The notes: generated by a model not told the origin, from the letters alone. Counted from the first letter of the stretch, positions 50,623-59,568 are shown. The stretch is 64,000 bases of DNA from Bin87 sp965116565 (GCA_965116565.1 OZ220699.1:2356001-2420000); one strand, 5' to 3'. Numbers and translations: made by a program.

Positions 50623-51412
50623 CCGACGCTTCCCCTCAAAATCGACCGCTCGTGATCAATGCGTTGCATAACCGTATCCGGCAGTGCGGATGAGCTAATA
50701 TTCGTCCTCGCCCCTATACCAACTACCGAGCACCGCCCGGGGCGCGGCCCGACATGATCGACATAACCCGCCGCTTGCATCCCGCAAAACTCGCCCAACA
50801 ATTTTCCTCCACATCGACTGGACATCTCACGTTCCCATCCAATCGTAGGGGCAGGTTTCAAAACTGGTCTTGACCATCAGAGCGCGGGGCGGATACCCAT
50901 GCAACGGTATCATTCATACTCAAAATGACGAATGTCAACGCTGATGCAGCCGTACGCGCGGACCTGTTTGCCGTCGCGTTCTACGCGCCATCGACGACCA
51001 CGAAACCGTTTGAGATCAGGCGAAATCTCACTACCGCCTTACATAAAATGCGACGTACACCCGGGAGATGGCTTTGGCCAGTCGAATCCATTGTCCAGCG
51101 TTCGCCAGCATCGGGTGCAGTATGGAATTTCAAACTCGGATCGTCCGGTCGTGTGGCTGCGCCATGAAAACGCCGGTATCAAACGCCGGGTTCTCGGTAT
51201 CAATTTGACCCCGCTACACCCTTGGACGATCGAGCTTGATGAGCCCCGGCCGGCTCAAATCACCCCGGCGCTTCTCCCGAATGCCACGTTGTCGGTAAGG
51301 ATCCTTGGGCTTAGCTCAATCTCGAACATCAACGTCGCGGCCTTGATCTCCGAAAATCGTTGACGTCCGGCCGAACGGGAAACTTGGCCGTTGCTCCTTC
51401 GCCCCGTTCTGC
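50623..51412 (+). other. 790-bp spacer with one doubtful frame
   Basis: A + strand frame 50932-51363 encodes 143 residues. Its second half (e.g. WLRHENAGIKRRVLGINL) has protein-like composition, but its first half is Arg/Pro/Ser-rich and atypical. It could be a decayed or young gene. A REP-like fragment gtaggggcaggtttcaaaac at about 50846 matches the repeat at 61876. I see nothing else. Confidence 0.35.
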
Positions 51413-53536
51413 CTACTGTGTCCCCACTGCCAGCGCGTCCGCCGCCTTCACCCCCTGCCCCGCCGGCAGCACCATCAGCGGATTGATGTCCAACTCGCCC
51501 AGCGATCCCTCCAGCCGCGCCGCCATCTCCGACACCCGCACCAACGTATCCGCCAGCGCGTCCACGTCCGCCGCCGGCGACCCGCGGAACCCCTTCAGCA
51601 GCCGCGCTCCCCGAACCTCGTCGATCATCTCCAGCGCGTCATCCCTGGTGATGGGACACCGCCGCAGCGCCACGTCGTTGTACACCTCCACCATCACGCC
51701 CCCCGACCCAAACAGCAGGAACGGCCCCAACTGTTCGTCGTACGACACACCCACAATCGTTTCAACTCCGCCCGTAACCATCTCTTGCACCACCACGCCG
51801 TCAATCCGCGCGTTGGCGTCATACGCCCGCGCGTTTCGCGTCACTTGGTCAAATGCCGCCCGCACCGCGTCGCCATCGGTAAGGCCCAGCCAGATCGCGT
51901 CGGCCTCTGTCTTGTGCAATATGTCCGCCGAGTTCACCTTCACGGCCACCGGATACCCGATCCGTTCCGCCGCCGCCACCGCCGCGTCAGCATCCGTCGC
52001 CACTTCGTCCCGAGTCGTCTGCACTCCAAACGCCGACACCAGCGCCTTGCTGTCAAATTCCGTCAGCGCTTCGCCGCCGGACAACGACCCTGATGCCGCC
52101 TGTTGCTCAGCGGACAAATCGCCGGCATTCGAGAACCCGCGCTCCAGCCGCTTCTCACGCCAGTCGTGGTAGTCGTTCAGGTACCGCACGCCCGCCGCCA
52201 GCTTGTCCGGCACGTAGAACACCGGTATCCCCGCCTGCCGCAGCATCGGCAGACCCGACTGCGCTCCTCGCGTCCCCGTCCACAGGAATGCCACGGGCTT
52301 GTCGCTCCCGTCCCGCTGTGCGATCACCTGCGTCGCCTGCGGGTCCGCGCCGGCAGACGCCACCACCAGCGTTCCCACGTTCTCGTCGTCAGCCATGTAC
52401 GACATGATCGCGGGGAAATCGTCGCTGTTGGCGAACCCCGTCACGTCAGAAGGGTTGGCCGCCCACCCGAATCCCTTGAGAATGTCGTTGATCCCGTCTC
52501 TGGCCCGGTCCGACAGCGGCGGCAGGTCCAACCCCGCCTGCCCGAACATATCTGCAGTCAGGCTGCTGATTCCGCCCGAGTGCGACACCACGGCAACCCC
52601 GCGATTCGGCGGCCGTTGGCATCGCGCCATCAGGTTCGACACCTGCAGCAGGTCATCGTAGTCCTGTACCCGTATCACACCGTACTGATCGAACACCGCG
52701 TCGTACCGCGCATCCACTCCCGTCAACGCCGCCGTATGCGACCCTGCCGCCCGCGTCCCCAGCTCTGACCGCCCGATTTTGATCAGGACGATCGGCTTCC
52801 CCCGTTCCGCGGCCATTCGCGCCACCTCCACGAACTTCCGGCCGTCCTTGAACCCCTCGACAAACCCCGCGATCACCTTGGTATCGTCGTCGTCCAGCAG
52901 GTACCGCGCGAAGTCGCAGAAGTCCAGGTCGGCCTCGTTCCCCGTCGAAACGATGTACGTGAACCCGATGCCCTCGTCCACCGCCCGGTTCAAAAACGGC
53001 CCGAACGCCGACGCCCCGCTCTGGCAAACCAGCCCAACCGGCCCGCTCAGTCCCGCCGCGCCCCGCGACGACGCGCTGGCCCAGATGTCGTCCTTCAGGT
53101 TCGCTAGGCCCAGGCAGTTCGGCCCGCTCACCCGCATCCCCGACTCCTGCGCAAACCGCCCCAATTCGCCCTGCAGATCCCGCCGGTCATCCACGCCGCG
53201 CTCGGCGAACCCGGCGGAAATCACGATGGCCGACTTCGCGCCCTTCTCGTGGCTCTCTCGCAGCGTGTCCAGCACCGCGTGGTACGGCACCACCACGCCC
53301 ACTACGTCCGGCGCCTCCGGCAGCGCCGAAACCGACGGGTACGCCTGCAACCCCTGCACCTCCTCGTACCGCGGATTCACCGGATACACGTTGACCCCGC
53401 GCTCCATCGACGCCATCGCCGCCGCCAAAAACCGCCCGCCGTACTGCATCCGCGGCGTCGCTCCCACCACCGCAATCGACCGCGGATTCAGCATCCGGTC
53501 AATCGAAGCCAACTGTGCATCACTCCAAAATGGCAT
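51413..53536 (-). CDS. acyl-CoA synthetase (NDP-forming), fused alpha-beta type
   Basis: A 707-residue enzyme. N-terminal CoA-binding Rossmann domain (RSIAVVGATPRMQYGGRF, about 19), succinyl-CoA-synthetase-like flavodoxin domain with VVSHSGGISSLTADMFG (about 310) and the phospho-His loop GSHTAALTGVDARYDAVFDQ (His about 263). The C-terminal ATP-grasp domain has GYPVAVKVNSADILHKTEADA (about 540) and LFGSGGVMVEVYNDVALRRCP (about 616). It interconverts acyl-CoA plus NDP and Pi with acid, CoA and NTP, as in acetate-CoA ligase (ADP-forming). ATG 53536 is preferred over an upstream in-frame start because GGAGGAA lies 6 nt before it. It can conserve energy from acyl-CoA made elsewhere in the window. 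Confidence 0.93.
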   Translation of the reverse strand: MPFWSDAQLASIDRMLNPRSIAVVGATPRMQYGGRFLAAAMASMERGVNVYPVNPRYEEVQGLQAYPSVSALPEAPDVVGVVVPYHAVLDTLRESHEKGAKSAIVISAGFAERGVDDRRDLQGELGRFAQESGMRVSGPNCLGLANLKDDIWASASSRGAAGLSGPVGLVCQSGASAFGPFLNRAVDEGIGFTYIVSTGNEADLDFCDFARYLLDDDDTKVIAGFVEGFKDGRKFVEVARMAAERGKPIVLIKIGRSELGTRAAGSHTAALTGVDARYDAVFDQYGVIRVQDYDDLLQVSNLMARCQRPPNRGVAVVSHSGGISSLTADMFGQAGLDLPPLSDRARDGINDILKGFGWAANPSDVTGFANSDDFPAIMSYMADDENVGTLVVASAGADPQATQVIAQRDGSDKPVAFLWTGTRGAQSGLPMLRQAGIPVFYVPDKLAAGVRYLNDYHDWREKRLERGFSNAGDLSAEQQAASGSLSGGEALTEFDSKALVSAFGVQTTRDEVATDADAAVAAAERIGYPVAVKVNSADILHKTEADAIWLGLTDGDAVRAAFDQVTRNARAYDANARIDGVVVQEMVTGGVETIVGVSYDEQLGPFLLFGSGGVMVEVYNDVALRRCPITRDDALEMIDEVRGARLLKGFRGSPAADVDALADTLVRVSEMAARLEGSLGELDINPLMVLPAGQGVKAADALAVGTQ

Positions 53537-53576
53537 TGAGTTCCTCCTGCAGTTGCTTGGTGTGGGACGAAACGGT

Positions 53577-53951
53577 CTAAACCACAACGGCTACATCGTC
53601 GTCGGGCTGATTTTCGTCCAAGTACATCCCGTGTTCGGGCAGCAGATCATCGGGTATGACGGTTCCCGGCTGTTGGGTAATGCTGAAAGGTACGCAAAAA
53701 TCTTTTACGTCAGCGAGATACCATCCCTGCCTGGCCGACTGTTCCATCAGGCTTTTCAAGTCGATATCGCCGGAACGGAAGCTGAGAAAGTGTTCGGGCC
53801 CACAGCCCACTACCAAATATCGGTCTGCCTCTTGACTAACATCCACCAGCGCAGCCACGTAGCTGCCACCCTTAGCATCTTCGGCCGCGAACAACTGTAT
53901 CCCATCGCAGTAGTCCAGCGTCCCGGTGTAGCGAATGTCAATCGCGTTCAT
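53577..53951 (-). CDS. conserved protein of unknown function, second of a two-gene cassette
   Basis: A 124-residue acidic protein starting at ATG 53951 (MNAIDIRYTGTLDYCDGIQLF). It contains YVAALVDVSQEADRYLVVGC (about 30-49), FLSFRSGDIDLKSLMEQ and an Asp-rich C-terminus. It resembles small proteins I associate with cyanobacterial two-gene cassettes, often annotated DUF6575-like, but I cannot verify the family. Its start overlaps the preceding gene's stop by 14 nt, so the pair is coupled. No catalytic motif seen. GC is lower than in the flanking genes. Confidence 0.65.
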   Translation of the reverse strand: MNAIDIRYTGTLDYCDGIQLFAAEDAKGGSYVAALVDVSQEADRYLVVGCGPEHFLSFRSGDIDLKSLMEQSARQGWYLADVKDFCVPFSITQQPGTVIPDDLLPEHGMYLDENQPDDDVAVVV

Positions 53952-54318
53952 ACTGTGGCTCCCCGCAATGGGCAATGACGTTGTAGTCTCGTGACGGCCA
54001 CCAAGTATGGTGATGGTCGGACGTCTGTAGTACCGGGCCGGCTTCGGTCGTCAAGTTCACCGCACAGACAATTTTATTCTTGAGCGTATTGTAACTGGTT
54101 CGCTTCCGGGCTTCCATCGCAGAGTCGAATAATGACAGCCCTCTGCTTTGGCAAGGGTCCAACCTCCCCCGTCGCTCCGGCTGTGCCTTCCAAACCGAAT
54201 CGAAGTCTTGCTCGGTAGGCGGATACTGATCGACGAGCCTGAAGAACACCCTTGACTCGCCCACTGGAGCCGCCGTTGCTGGCGGACAATCGCCCGGCAA
54301 TTCCTCCCGGTATTCCAC
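53938..54318 (-). CDS. conserved protein of unknown function, first of a two-gene cassette
   Basis: A 126-residue protein starting at GTG 54318 (MEYREELPGDCPP). Central RVFFRLVDQYPPTEQDFDS (about 24), then CQSRGLSLFDSAMEARKR (about 55) and a C-terminal HHHTWWPSRDYNVIAHC (about 101) with several His, Trp and Cys. The pair order and overlapping coding resemble toxin-antitoxin or immunity cassettes, but no known toxin motif is present. Confidence 0.62.
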   Translation of the reverse strand: MEYREELPGDCPPATAAPVGESRVFFRLVDQYPPTEQDFDSVWKAQPERRGRLDPCQSRGLSLFDSAMEARKRTSYNTLKNKIVCAVNLTTEAGPVLQTSDHHHTWWPSRDYNVIAHCGEPQYERD

Positions 54319-54359
54319 GATCCTCGGTGCCGGTGCAATTCAAACTGTTTCGATAGAGA

Positions 54360-54381
54360 GGGGCGAATAATCATTCGCCCC
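54360..54381. repeat. inverted repeat GGGGCGAAT-aatc-ATTCGCCCC
   Basis: Perfect nine-base arms with a four-base loop in the gap between the unknown cassette and the ThDP enzyme. A related element (GGGGGCGA/TCGCCCCC) is at 61831-61854. Confidence 0.55.
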
Positions 54382-54424
54382 CATCCAATCAAACATCGCG
54401 TAGATTCAGTCCGTCCAGGTAAGC

Positions 54425-56143
54425 TTACGTCTCCCCGGCCGTCCGCAAATCCGCTCGCCAGTCGTCCGGACTCGGGCCCCGGTCGATCAGCACGTCCACC
54501 ACCGCCGGCAGACCGGACGCCTGCGCGTCCCGCAGCGCCTGCGGCAGGTCCCGCGAGTCAGCAACCTGCACGCCGAAGCACCCGAACCCCCGCGCCACCG
54601 CCGCGTTGTCCGTCTCCGCGAACTCCGACGCGATGTACTGCCCCGGCGCCTGGTGGTGCCGCACCATCCCCAGCGCCCCGTCGTTGAACACCACGCAGAT
54701 GATCGGCAGGTTGTACTGCATCGCCGTCGACAGCGCGTTCACCGTCATCATGTACCCGCCGTCCCCCGTCACGCACACCACCGGCCGCCCGGGGTACGCG
54801 ATCTGCAACCCCACCGACGCCGGCAGCCCCCAGCCCATGCCCGCCGTACCGCCGGGACAGAAGAACGTGTGCGCCTGCTGCGACTGGAACAGGTGCGCCA
54901 TCCACGTCCGGTTGTTCCCCGCGTCCAGCGCGTACACCGTGTCCGACGGCATCGTCTCCTGCAGCACCCGAACCACCCGCTGCGGCAGTACCGGCGACGA
55001 GTCGGTGTGCAACCCCGCGTCCTCGTAGAACCCGGCCTCCGTCTTCCGGCCCGACAGCGCCCCGGCCCACTCGCTCCGCTGCCCAGCCGTGCTCGCCGAC
55101 GCGTCCGCCGACGCCTCCACCAACTGACCCAGGATGCTCCCCGCGTCTCCGATCAGGCCCAGCTCCACCGGGAACGTCCACCCGGCGTTCCGGTCGTCGA
55201 TGTCAATCTGGATGATCCGCTGGCCCTTCGGGTCAAACACCGTCGGACGCTCCCGCACCGTGTCCTGCGGGCTCAGCTTGGCCCCCACCACAATCACCGT
55301 GTCCGCGTCGCCCACCGCCTGGTTCGCCGCCGCCTGCCCGTAGATGCCCACCATCCCGACGGACAGCGGGTGCGTCTCCGCGATGGCCGACTTGCCCTTG
55401 TAGCTGGTCGCGATCGGCGCGTTCCACTGCTCGGCCAACTGCTGCAGCAGCCCGTGCGCCCCCGCCATGTGCACCCCGTTGCCCGCCACGATCACCGGAC
55501 GCCGCGACTGCGACAGTATCTCCACCGCCCGCTCGATGTCCGCCGGCGCCGCCTGCGGCTTGGCCGTGTTCAGGTACCCCGCCGTGTCGTGGATGAACGG
55601 CGGCGTCTCCAGGTCAACCTCGCCCCCGATCGACGCCGACCGCATCAGCAGGCACGCCGGACCCGGCCGTCCGCTGGTCGCATGCTTGATCGCCAGTTGC
55701 GCCCCCAGCGCCGCCTCCTTCGGCGACGTCGCCAGCGTCGTGTACTTGGTCATCGACCGGAAGATGTTGTGCAGGTCAATGCTCCCGTACTCGCCCGCCC
55801 CCGACTGGTTCGCCGGATGCTGCCCCACGCCGCCGTCCGACGTGTCCGTCAGCACCACCATCGGGCTGCTGCTCAGCATCGCCTCCATGATCCCGAACGA
55901 TGCGTTCGACCCCATGAACAGCCCCTGCCCCATGATCACCGCCGGCCTCCCCGTCGCCCGCGCGTACGCGTCGGCCATGATCGCCGCCGTCTGCTCGTGC
56001 CGCGCCAGGTACGTGTTGATCGCCGGCTCCTTCCCCACCAAATTCGTGAATATCTGACCCGTCCCGCCGCCCGGAATCCCGAACACGGCGTCAACCCCCG
56101 CCTCCTCCAAAAACTGCACGATCAACTCATGTGCCTGCGGCAT
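54425..56143 (-). CDS. thiamine-diphosphate enzyme, acetolactate synthase large-subunit-like
   Basis: A 572-residue three-domain ThDP enzyme: VDAVFGIPGGGTGQIF (about 17-32), catalytic Glu in ARHEQTAAIMADAYARATG (about 47), central-domain RRPVIVAGNGVHMAGAHG (about 214), and PP-domain motif VVCVTGDGGYMMTVNALSTA ending in VVFNDGALGM. It is closer to acetolactate synthase than the other two ThDP enzymes in the window, but no ilvN is adjacent and the GGGT in place of GGHI at the substrate loop suggests a different substrate. Confidence 0.9.
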   Translation of the reverse strand: MPQAHELIVQFLEEAGVDAVFGIPGGGTGQIFTNLVGKEPAINTYLARHEQTAAIMADAYARATGRPAVIMGQGLFMGSNASFGIMEAMLSSSPMVVLTDTSDGGVGQHPANQSGAGEYGSIDLHNIFRSMTKYTTLATSPKEAALGAQLAIKHATSGRPGPACLLMRSASIGGEVDLETPPFIHDTAGYLNTAKPQAAPADIERAVEILSQSRRPVIVAGNGVHMAGAHGLLQQLAEQWNAPIATSYKGKSAIAETHPLSVGMVGIYGQAAANQAVGDADTVIVVGAKLSPQDTVRERPTVFDPKGQRIIQIDIDDRNAGWTFPVELGLIGDAGSILGQLVEASADASASTAGQRSEWAGALSGRKTEAGFYEDAGLHTDSSPVLPQRVVRVLQETMPSDTVYALDAGNNRTWMAHLFQSQQAHTFFCPGGTAGMGWGLPASVGLQIAYPGRPVVCVTGDGGYMMTVNALSTAMQYNLPIICVVFNDGALGMVRHHQAPGQYIASEFAETDNAAVARGFGCFGVQVADSRDLPQALRDAQASGLPAVVDVLIDRGPSPDDWRADLRTAGET

Positions 56144-56418
56144 GATAAATCTCCATCCAAATCGTCATCGCAAGAGGAAATTGTCACTGCGAGCGACGGG
56201 TGGCAATCCATTTGCAAACGAAACGATTCCGACCCTCACGCAAGTAGCCGCGATAATACCCACACCCCCACCAACAATCAACCAACCCATATCCCGCTCA
56301 CAGCCAACGCATATCCCACTCATGGTGAGCCTGTCGAACCATGGCCCCGTCGCCCTTACACGTGATTCCTGCGCACGCAGGAATCCAGAACTCCCTTAAT
56401 CGCTCAGCGGATTAAAGG
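56144..56418. other. 275-bp repeat-containing spacer
   Basis: It holds CATGGT-n11-ACCATG with the gagcctgtcga core (56321-56343) and a perfect inverted repeat GATTCCTGCG-ca-CGCAGGAATC (56364-56385), both common dispersed intergenic elements. No gene. Confidence 0.55.
56364..56385. repeat. perfect inverted repeat, gattcctgcg arms
   Basis: Ten-base arms separated by two bases; a widespread dispersed intergenic palindrome type. It may fold as a cruciform or RNA hairpin at the 3' end of the radical-SAM transcript. Confidence 0.6.
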
Positions 56419-57345
56419 CTAGAACGGCGGCGCGAATCCGTCCTTGCCTTCTCCCAACTCCGGCAGCATATCTTTGAGTACGCCGAACACCATCGCGTAG
56501 TGTTCCAGGTATTCCCGTTGGAACGATTCGCGATCGCAACCCAACTTTTCAGACATCAGGTCAATCGCTTTGTCCCTTGTCCCCGCAAGAAACTTCCCAC
56601 GCCGAAAGTGAAACGGTTGGGCGATGAACTTCTGCACGCCCGTCTCAACCAGTCTATCGGCGAAGGCGTAGGGACTCATCACCACCAACAGCGGCGTCAT
56701 CGTTATGCACGCCTCGATTCCTTCTGCCTGTACTTCCCCAATTGCCCGAATCCTAACCATGTTTGAGGGGCAAAACGGTTCGAAAGTACGGCGTACATCT
56801 TCGTCGTCAGTGGTCACCGTCATGTTGACTTGCACGCGCCCGCCGTTCTCTTCAATCTGCTTGAAAAGGTCGCAATCCCGCACTACCGTCGGGCTTCGGG
56901 TTTGGACCACCAACTTCGGAGCGTGCCGGTCCGCCATGATCTTTAGGATGCCGCGGGTGAGTTCTAGTTCTCGATCGACCGGCTGATATGGGTCCGTTAC
57001 ACTGCTCATGTAGATGAGCTTCCCGTCCAAGGACCCGGGCTTGCGTTTCTCCATTAACTCGACGGCGTTTTCCTTTACGTCGACCCAATATCCCCAAGTG
57101 TTCAATCGATCACGATCTCGACTGAAAAACGCAGCATAGCAATACGTACATCCGAATGAACATCCGCTGTATGGATTCAGTGTAAAGTCGTAGGCATCCA
57201 TGAAACCGGACCCTTTAGTCAGGATGGCCTTAGACTCGATGTAGCGAATGTTTGTATCTCCCAACAGGCTCGGGAGATCGTTGTTCGCCTGGTGCGACCC
57301 ACCGCCTAGCATGAATAAACTAAGCTGCGACGGACTAGAAGGCAT
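56419..57345 (-). CDS. radical SAM protein, spore photoproduct lyase-like family
   Basis: A 308-residue radical SAM protein. The cluster motif is TLNPYSGCSFGCTYCYAAFF (Cys-x3-Cys-x2-Cys, about residues 55-74). Later family motifs are KLIYMSSVTDPYQPVDRELEL (in part, about 108) and KLVVQTRSPTVVRDCDLF (about 144). These match the SPL-related group of uncharacterised radical SAM proteins. ATG 57345 (MPSSPSQLSLFM) is preferred over an upstream in-frame start inside the preceding gene. It lies 11 bp after the methyltransferase-fold gene, so the two form an operon. GC is visibly below the window average. Confidence 0.83.
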   Translation of the reverse strand: MPSSPSQLSLFMLGGGSHQANNDLPSLLGDTNIRYIESKAILTKGSGFMDAYDFTLNPYSGCSFGCTYCYAAFFSRDRDRLNTWGYWVDVKENAVELMEKRKPGSLDGKLIYMSSVTDPYQPVDRELELTRGILKIMADRHAPKLVVQTRSPTVVRDCDLFKQIEENGGRVQVNMTVTTDDEDVRRTFEPFCPSNMVRIRAIGEVQAEGIEACITMTPLLVVMSPYAFADRLVETGVQKFIAQPFHFRRGKFLAGTRDKAIDLMSEKLGCDRESFQREYLEHYAMVFGVLKDMLPELGEGKDGFAPPF

Positions 57346-57356
57346 TTCGATGGTCC

Positions 57357-58289
57357 TTATTCTTGTTTCTTGCCAAACGCCCAAAACACTGTTCCGGGTG
57401 CCCAAATCCAAAATGTCTCCCAACCGGCATGCCGAAACTTGTGAAGGATCTCTTCGCATCTTCCCGATGCCATGTTGTTGTTGAATTTGGGGGATGGCGG
57501 GTCTGCGCGTCCCACGTATGACGCATCAAATGGCGACACATCTTGCATCATCTGTAACTTGCTGTCGTGCGTAGTGATGAAACCTAAATCTGGTTTCAAG
57601 ATTCCGGACAGAGTGCTCAGATCGTCTTTTATCGCCTCGCTGTTTCCCTGCGGGCCACTGTACACCACGTGTATAGCGCTTAGCCAAGTATTTGCATTCG
57701 GCATGGGTTCGATTTGCTGCAAGCGGACTGGATGCTGGATCGCTGGATATTGTCGGTCCAAGATCGCAAACGCTTGCCGGAGGGTCGACAAGTCGCCATC
57801 GCTTCGGGCATGTATTGAGTTCCAAAACTCGTCCCAGATCCTGATTCCTATTTCAACCACGGGGACAACGGGGTCCAAAGAGTCGATTTTCAACGCTGAA
57901 ATGGGCAACCCGTTTTCAAGAGCTTCAGCTACTGCCAAGACTACGCCAAACCTCATCGCTAATGCACCGCATCCGAAATCCACGACGTGAAGTCGGCCTT
58001 TGTCAGATAACGAGCCGTTTTTTGCGTACCACGAGGTGGTTGAGTTTATCAGCGAATAGGTTAGGTTGATGTGTTGCAGTTGATACTGAGCCAGATATAG
58101 GACTCCCACCAATGGGTCGCTGTAATCTGGTGTTCCTCCGTTCCTCAATTTGTCCAAAGATGCGGCAGCGGCATTGATGCGCGCGGCAGCTTCGATATCG
58201 CTGGTATCCGACAGAGTCCTCTCGAACTCCAGGACAGCTACTTTCGCTACCGCTGCATCTAGGATTTCTGCGACTTTTTCTAGGTTCAT
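57357..58289 (-). CDS. SAM-dependent methyltransferase-fold protein paired with radical SAM gene
   Basis: A 310-residue protein. After a helical N-terminal region (EILDAAVAKVAVLEFERTL) it has a Rossmann motif I, GRLHVVDFGCGALAMRFGVV (about 99-118), with VDFGCG; IHVVYSGPQGNSEA (about 204) and a final WETFWIWAPGTVFWAFG. This suggests a class I methyltransferase-like fold. The organisation (methyltransferase-fold gene followed by radical SAM) recalls three-Cys-motif partner (TcmP) pairs, but I see no three-Cys motif. AAGG lies 6 nt before ATG 58289. Function unknown; lower GC and unusual codons suggest acquisition. Confidence 0.65.
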   Translation of the reverse strand: MNLEKVAEILDAAVAKVAVLEFERTLSDTSDIEAAARINAAAASLDKLRNGGTPDYSDPLVGVLYLAQYQLQHINLTYSLINSTTSWYAKNGSLSDKGRLHVVDFGCGALAMRFGVVLAVAEALENGLPISALKIDSLDPVVPVVEIGIRIWDEFWNSIHARSDGDLSTLRQAFAILDRQYPAIQHPVRLQQIEPMPNANTWLSAIHVVYSGPQGNSEAIKDDLSTLSGILKPDLGFITTHDSKLQMMQDVSPFDASYVGRADPPSPKFNNNMASGRCEEILHKFRHAGWETFWIWAPGTVFWAFGKKQE

Positions 58290-58318
58290 TTGCGACCTTC
58301 TGTTCCAACTGTGATGGC

Positions 58319-58324
58319 ATTATA
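58319..58324 (-). promoter_or_regulatory. -10 box of the radical-SAM operon
   Basis: Perfect TATAAT on the minus strand, followed by gcc, about 30 nt before ATG 58289. A TTGCCC lies 20 bp upstream, which is longer than ideal. Confidence 0.5.
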
Positions 58325-58503
58325 ACATTTCCAAACACAAAATTGGGCAAACGCAGCGTCATGGCACAAGTTGTTGGTGGATTCCCACGTCAAAGGGACT
58401 GGTCCGAGATGAACCGCGCTTCCAGCTGCTCAGCCAATCTTCGGTAATGCCCCGACATGAATCAATCCCCCAGCCATCCTATCCAACCACAAATACCTCC
58501 CCC

Positions 58504-58558
58504 TTGACATCCCATAACAGAACGCATATGCTACAACAGTCTAGGCAAACAGCTGTTT
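58504..58558 (+). promoter_or_regulatory. consensus promoter followed by a 12-bp palindrome
   Basis: TTGACA (58504-58509), exactly 17 bp, TATGCT (58527-58532). About 14 bp after the -10 is the perfect palindrome AAACAGCTGTTT (58547-58558), well placed as an operator over the start region. No gene starts within the next 370 bp, so the transcript would have a long leader or be an RNA. The rest of the 58290-58936 spacer shows no convincing gene; a minus-strand frame at 58648-58965 overlaps the next gene and is doubtful. Confidence 0.55.
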
Positions 58559-58936
58559 CATTCGCATCTCCAAAAAGGCAGGATTTCGCTTCGACGGCCA
58601 ACCCCGTCAGTTTCTAAATCGCAACCGGCCCAGGTGGCAACCGCCGCTCAAAGACCTGACTCATCACCGGCATTCGCCCCACTGGTGTCCCCGGGACTGT
58701 CCGAGCCCGCGCGCAGGCGCGCCTTACGGCGTGCTGAGTACACGGAAAAGTAGGTCAAATAGTTGCGTAACCCAACCGGCCGTACGCTGACAACGAAACG
58801 AAATCCTGCCTCCCCAATCAACCAACCACAAAACTCAATCCCTTCCTCCCTCCGCAAGCGGGAACCCAGAAAATCCCAAAAGGAGCAAGTCAATAGATCC
58901 TGTATATCCACCCAAACCTCAAAAGGAGAAAGCGCC

Positions 58937-59551
58937 ATCAGGTCCGTGGAAAACCACCAACGCAACAGCCTCCGCTATTTCTACAGCGCACGCGTCAACC
59001 TGGCCCTCGGCAAAACCGGGCCGGCCTCCATCGCCATCCGACGCTCCGCCAGCCACGCCGTGACCGCGGCTGCCAGGCACTGGCATTTCCGTACCCACAC
59101 CAGGCGCCGCCTGACCACCGCCCTCCGCTGCATCGTTCACGACCTCGACTTGCCCCAGGGGCACCTCACAACCTTCTCCCAGGTGTACTCTTTCACGCCC
59201 GATTTTCTCGATTCCATCGACCGGCGTTCCGCCCTCCTCGGACTGACCCGGCTCCATCGTCGCGTCCGCCGCCTCGCCGATGACCTCGACGACGCCATCA
59301 ACGCCAATCCAAAGCCGCCCGGCCTCCAGCAGACCCTGGCTGAAATCCAGGAACAACCTCTGCCGCCCGCGCCATCTATAACAACCCTGGGCGAACTGCG
59401 CCGAATCACCGGCCAACCCTTGGACGGCGCGTACTGGGATCACCCCCTCAACTGCCCCGACTGCAGCCGCATCAGCCGCGACCCGACCTACTCCGGCTCC
59501 GTCATTTTCACCCTGTCCCGTCCCCCGTGCTTGGCCATTCAGATCATCTAG
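58937..59551 (+). CDS. hypothetical protein, start codon unclear
   Basis: About 201-204 residues, strongly coding by its C-ending codons. It contains RNSLRYFYSARVNLALGKTG (early), TRRRLTTALRCIVHDLDLP (about 55), LTRLHRRVRRLADDLDDAIN and a C-terminal CPDCSRIS (CxxC). No family recognised; basic and helical, possibly nucleic-acid binding. A perfect AAGGAG (58923-58928) sits 8 nt before ATC 58937, in frame, where an ATG would be expected; the nearest ordinary start is GTG 58946, which is 17 nt from the Shine-Dalgarno. Either ATC is used, the ATG has mutated, or GTG is used. Confidence 0.6.
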   Translation: MRSVENHQRNSLRYFYSARVNLALGKTGPASIAIRRSASHAVTAAARHWHFRTHTRRRLTTALRCIVHDLDLPQGHLTTFSQVYSFTPDFLDSIDRRSALLGLTRLHRRVRRLADDLDDAINANPKPPGLQQTLAEIQEQPLPPAPSITTLGELRRITGQPLDGAYWDHPLNCPDCSRISRDPTYSGSVIFTLSRPPCLAIQII

Positions 59552-59568
59552 CCATCCAATCACCACCC

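Noticed and set aside
54425..56143. True acetolactate synthase (ilvB) assignment
   Set aside because: No ilvN, ilvC or ilvD nearby and an altered substrate loop; left as ThDP enzyme of unknown specificity.
58504..58558. Palindrome considered as an attachment or origin site
   Set aside because: No integrase, repeated iterons or dnaA/parAB genes are near; a promoter-operator reading is simpler.
58648..58965. 105-residue minus-strand frame (MRWWFSTDLMALSPFEV...)
   Set aside because: It overlaps the better-supported plus-strand gene at 58937, ends in a low-complexity tail, and has no recognisable family.
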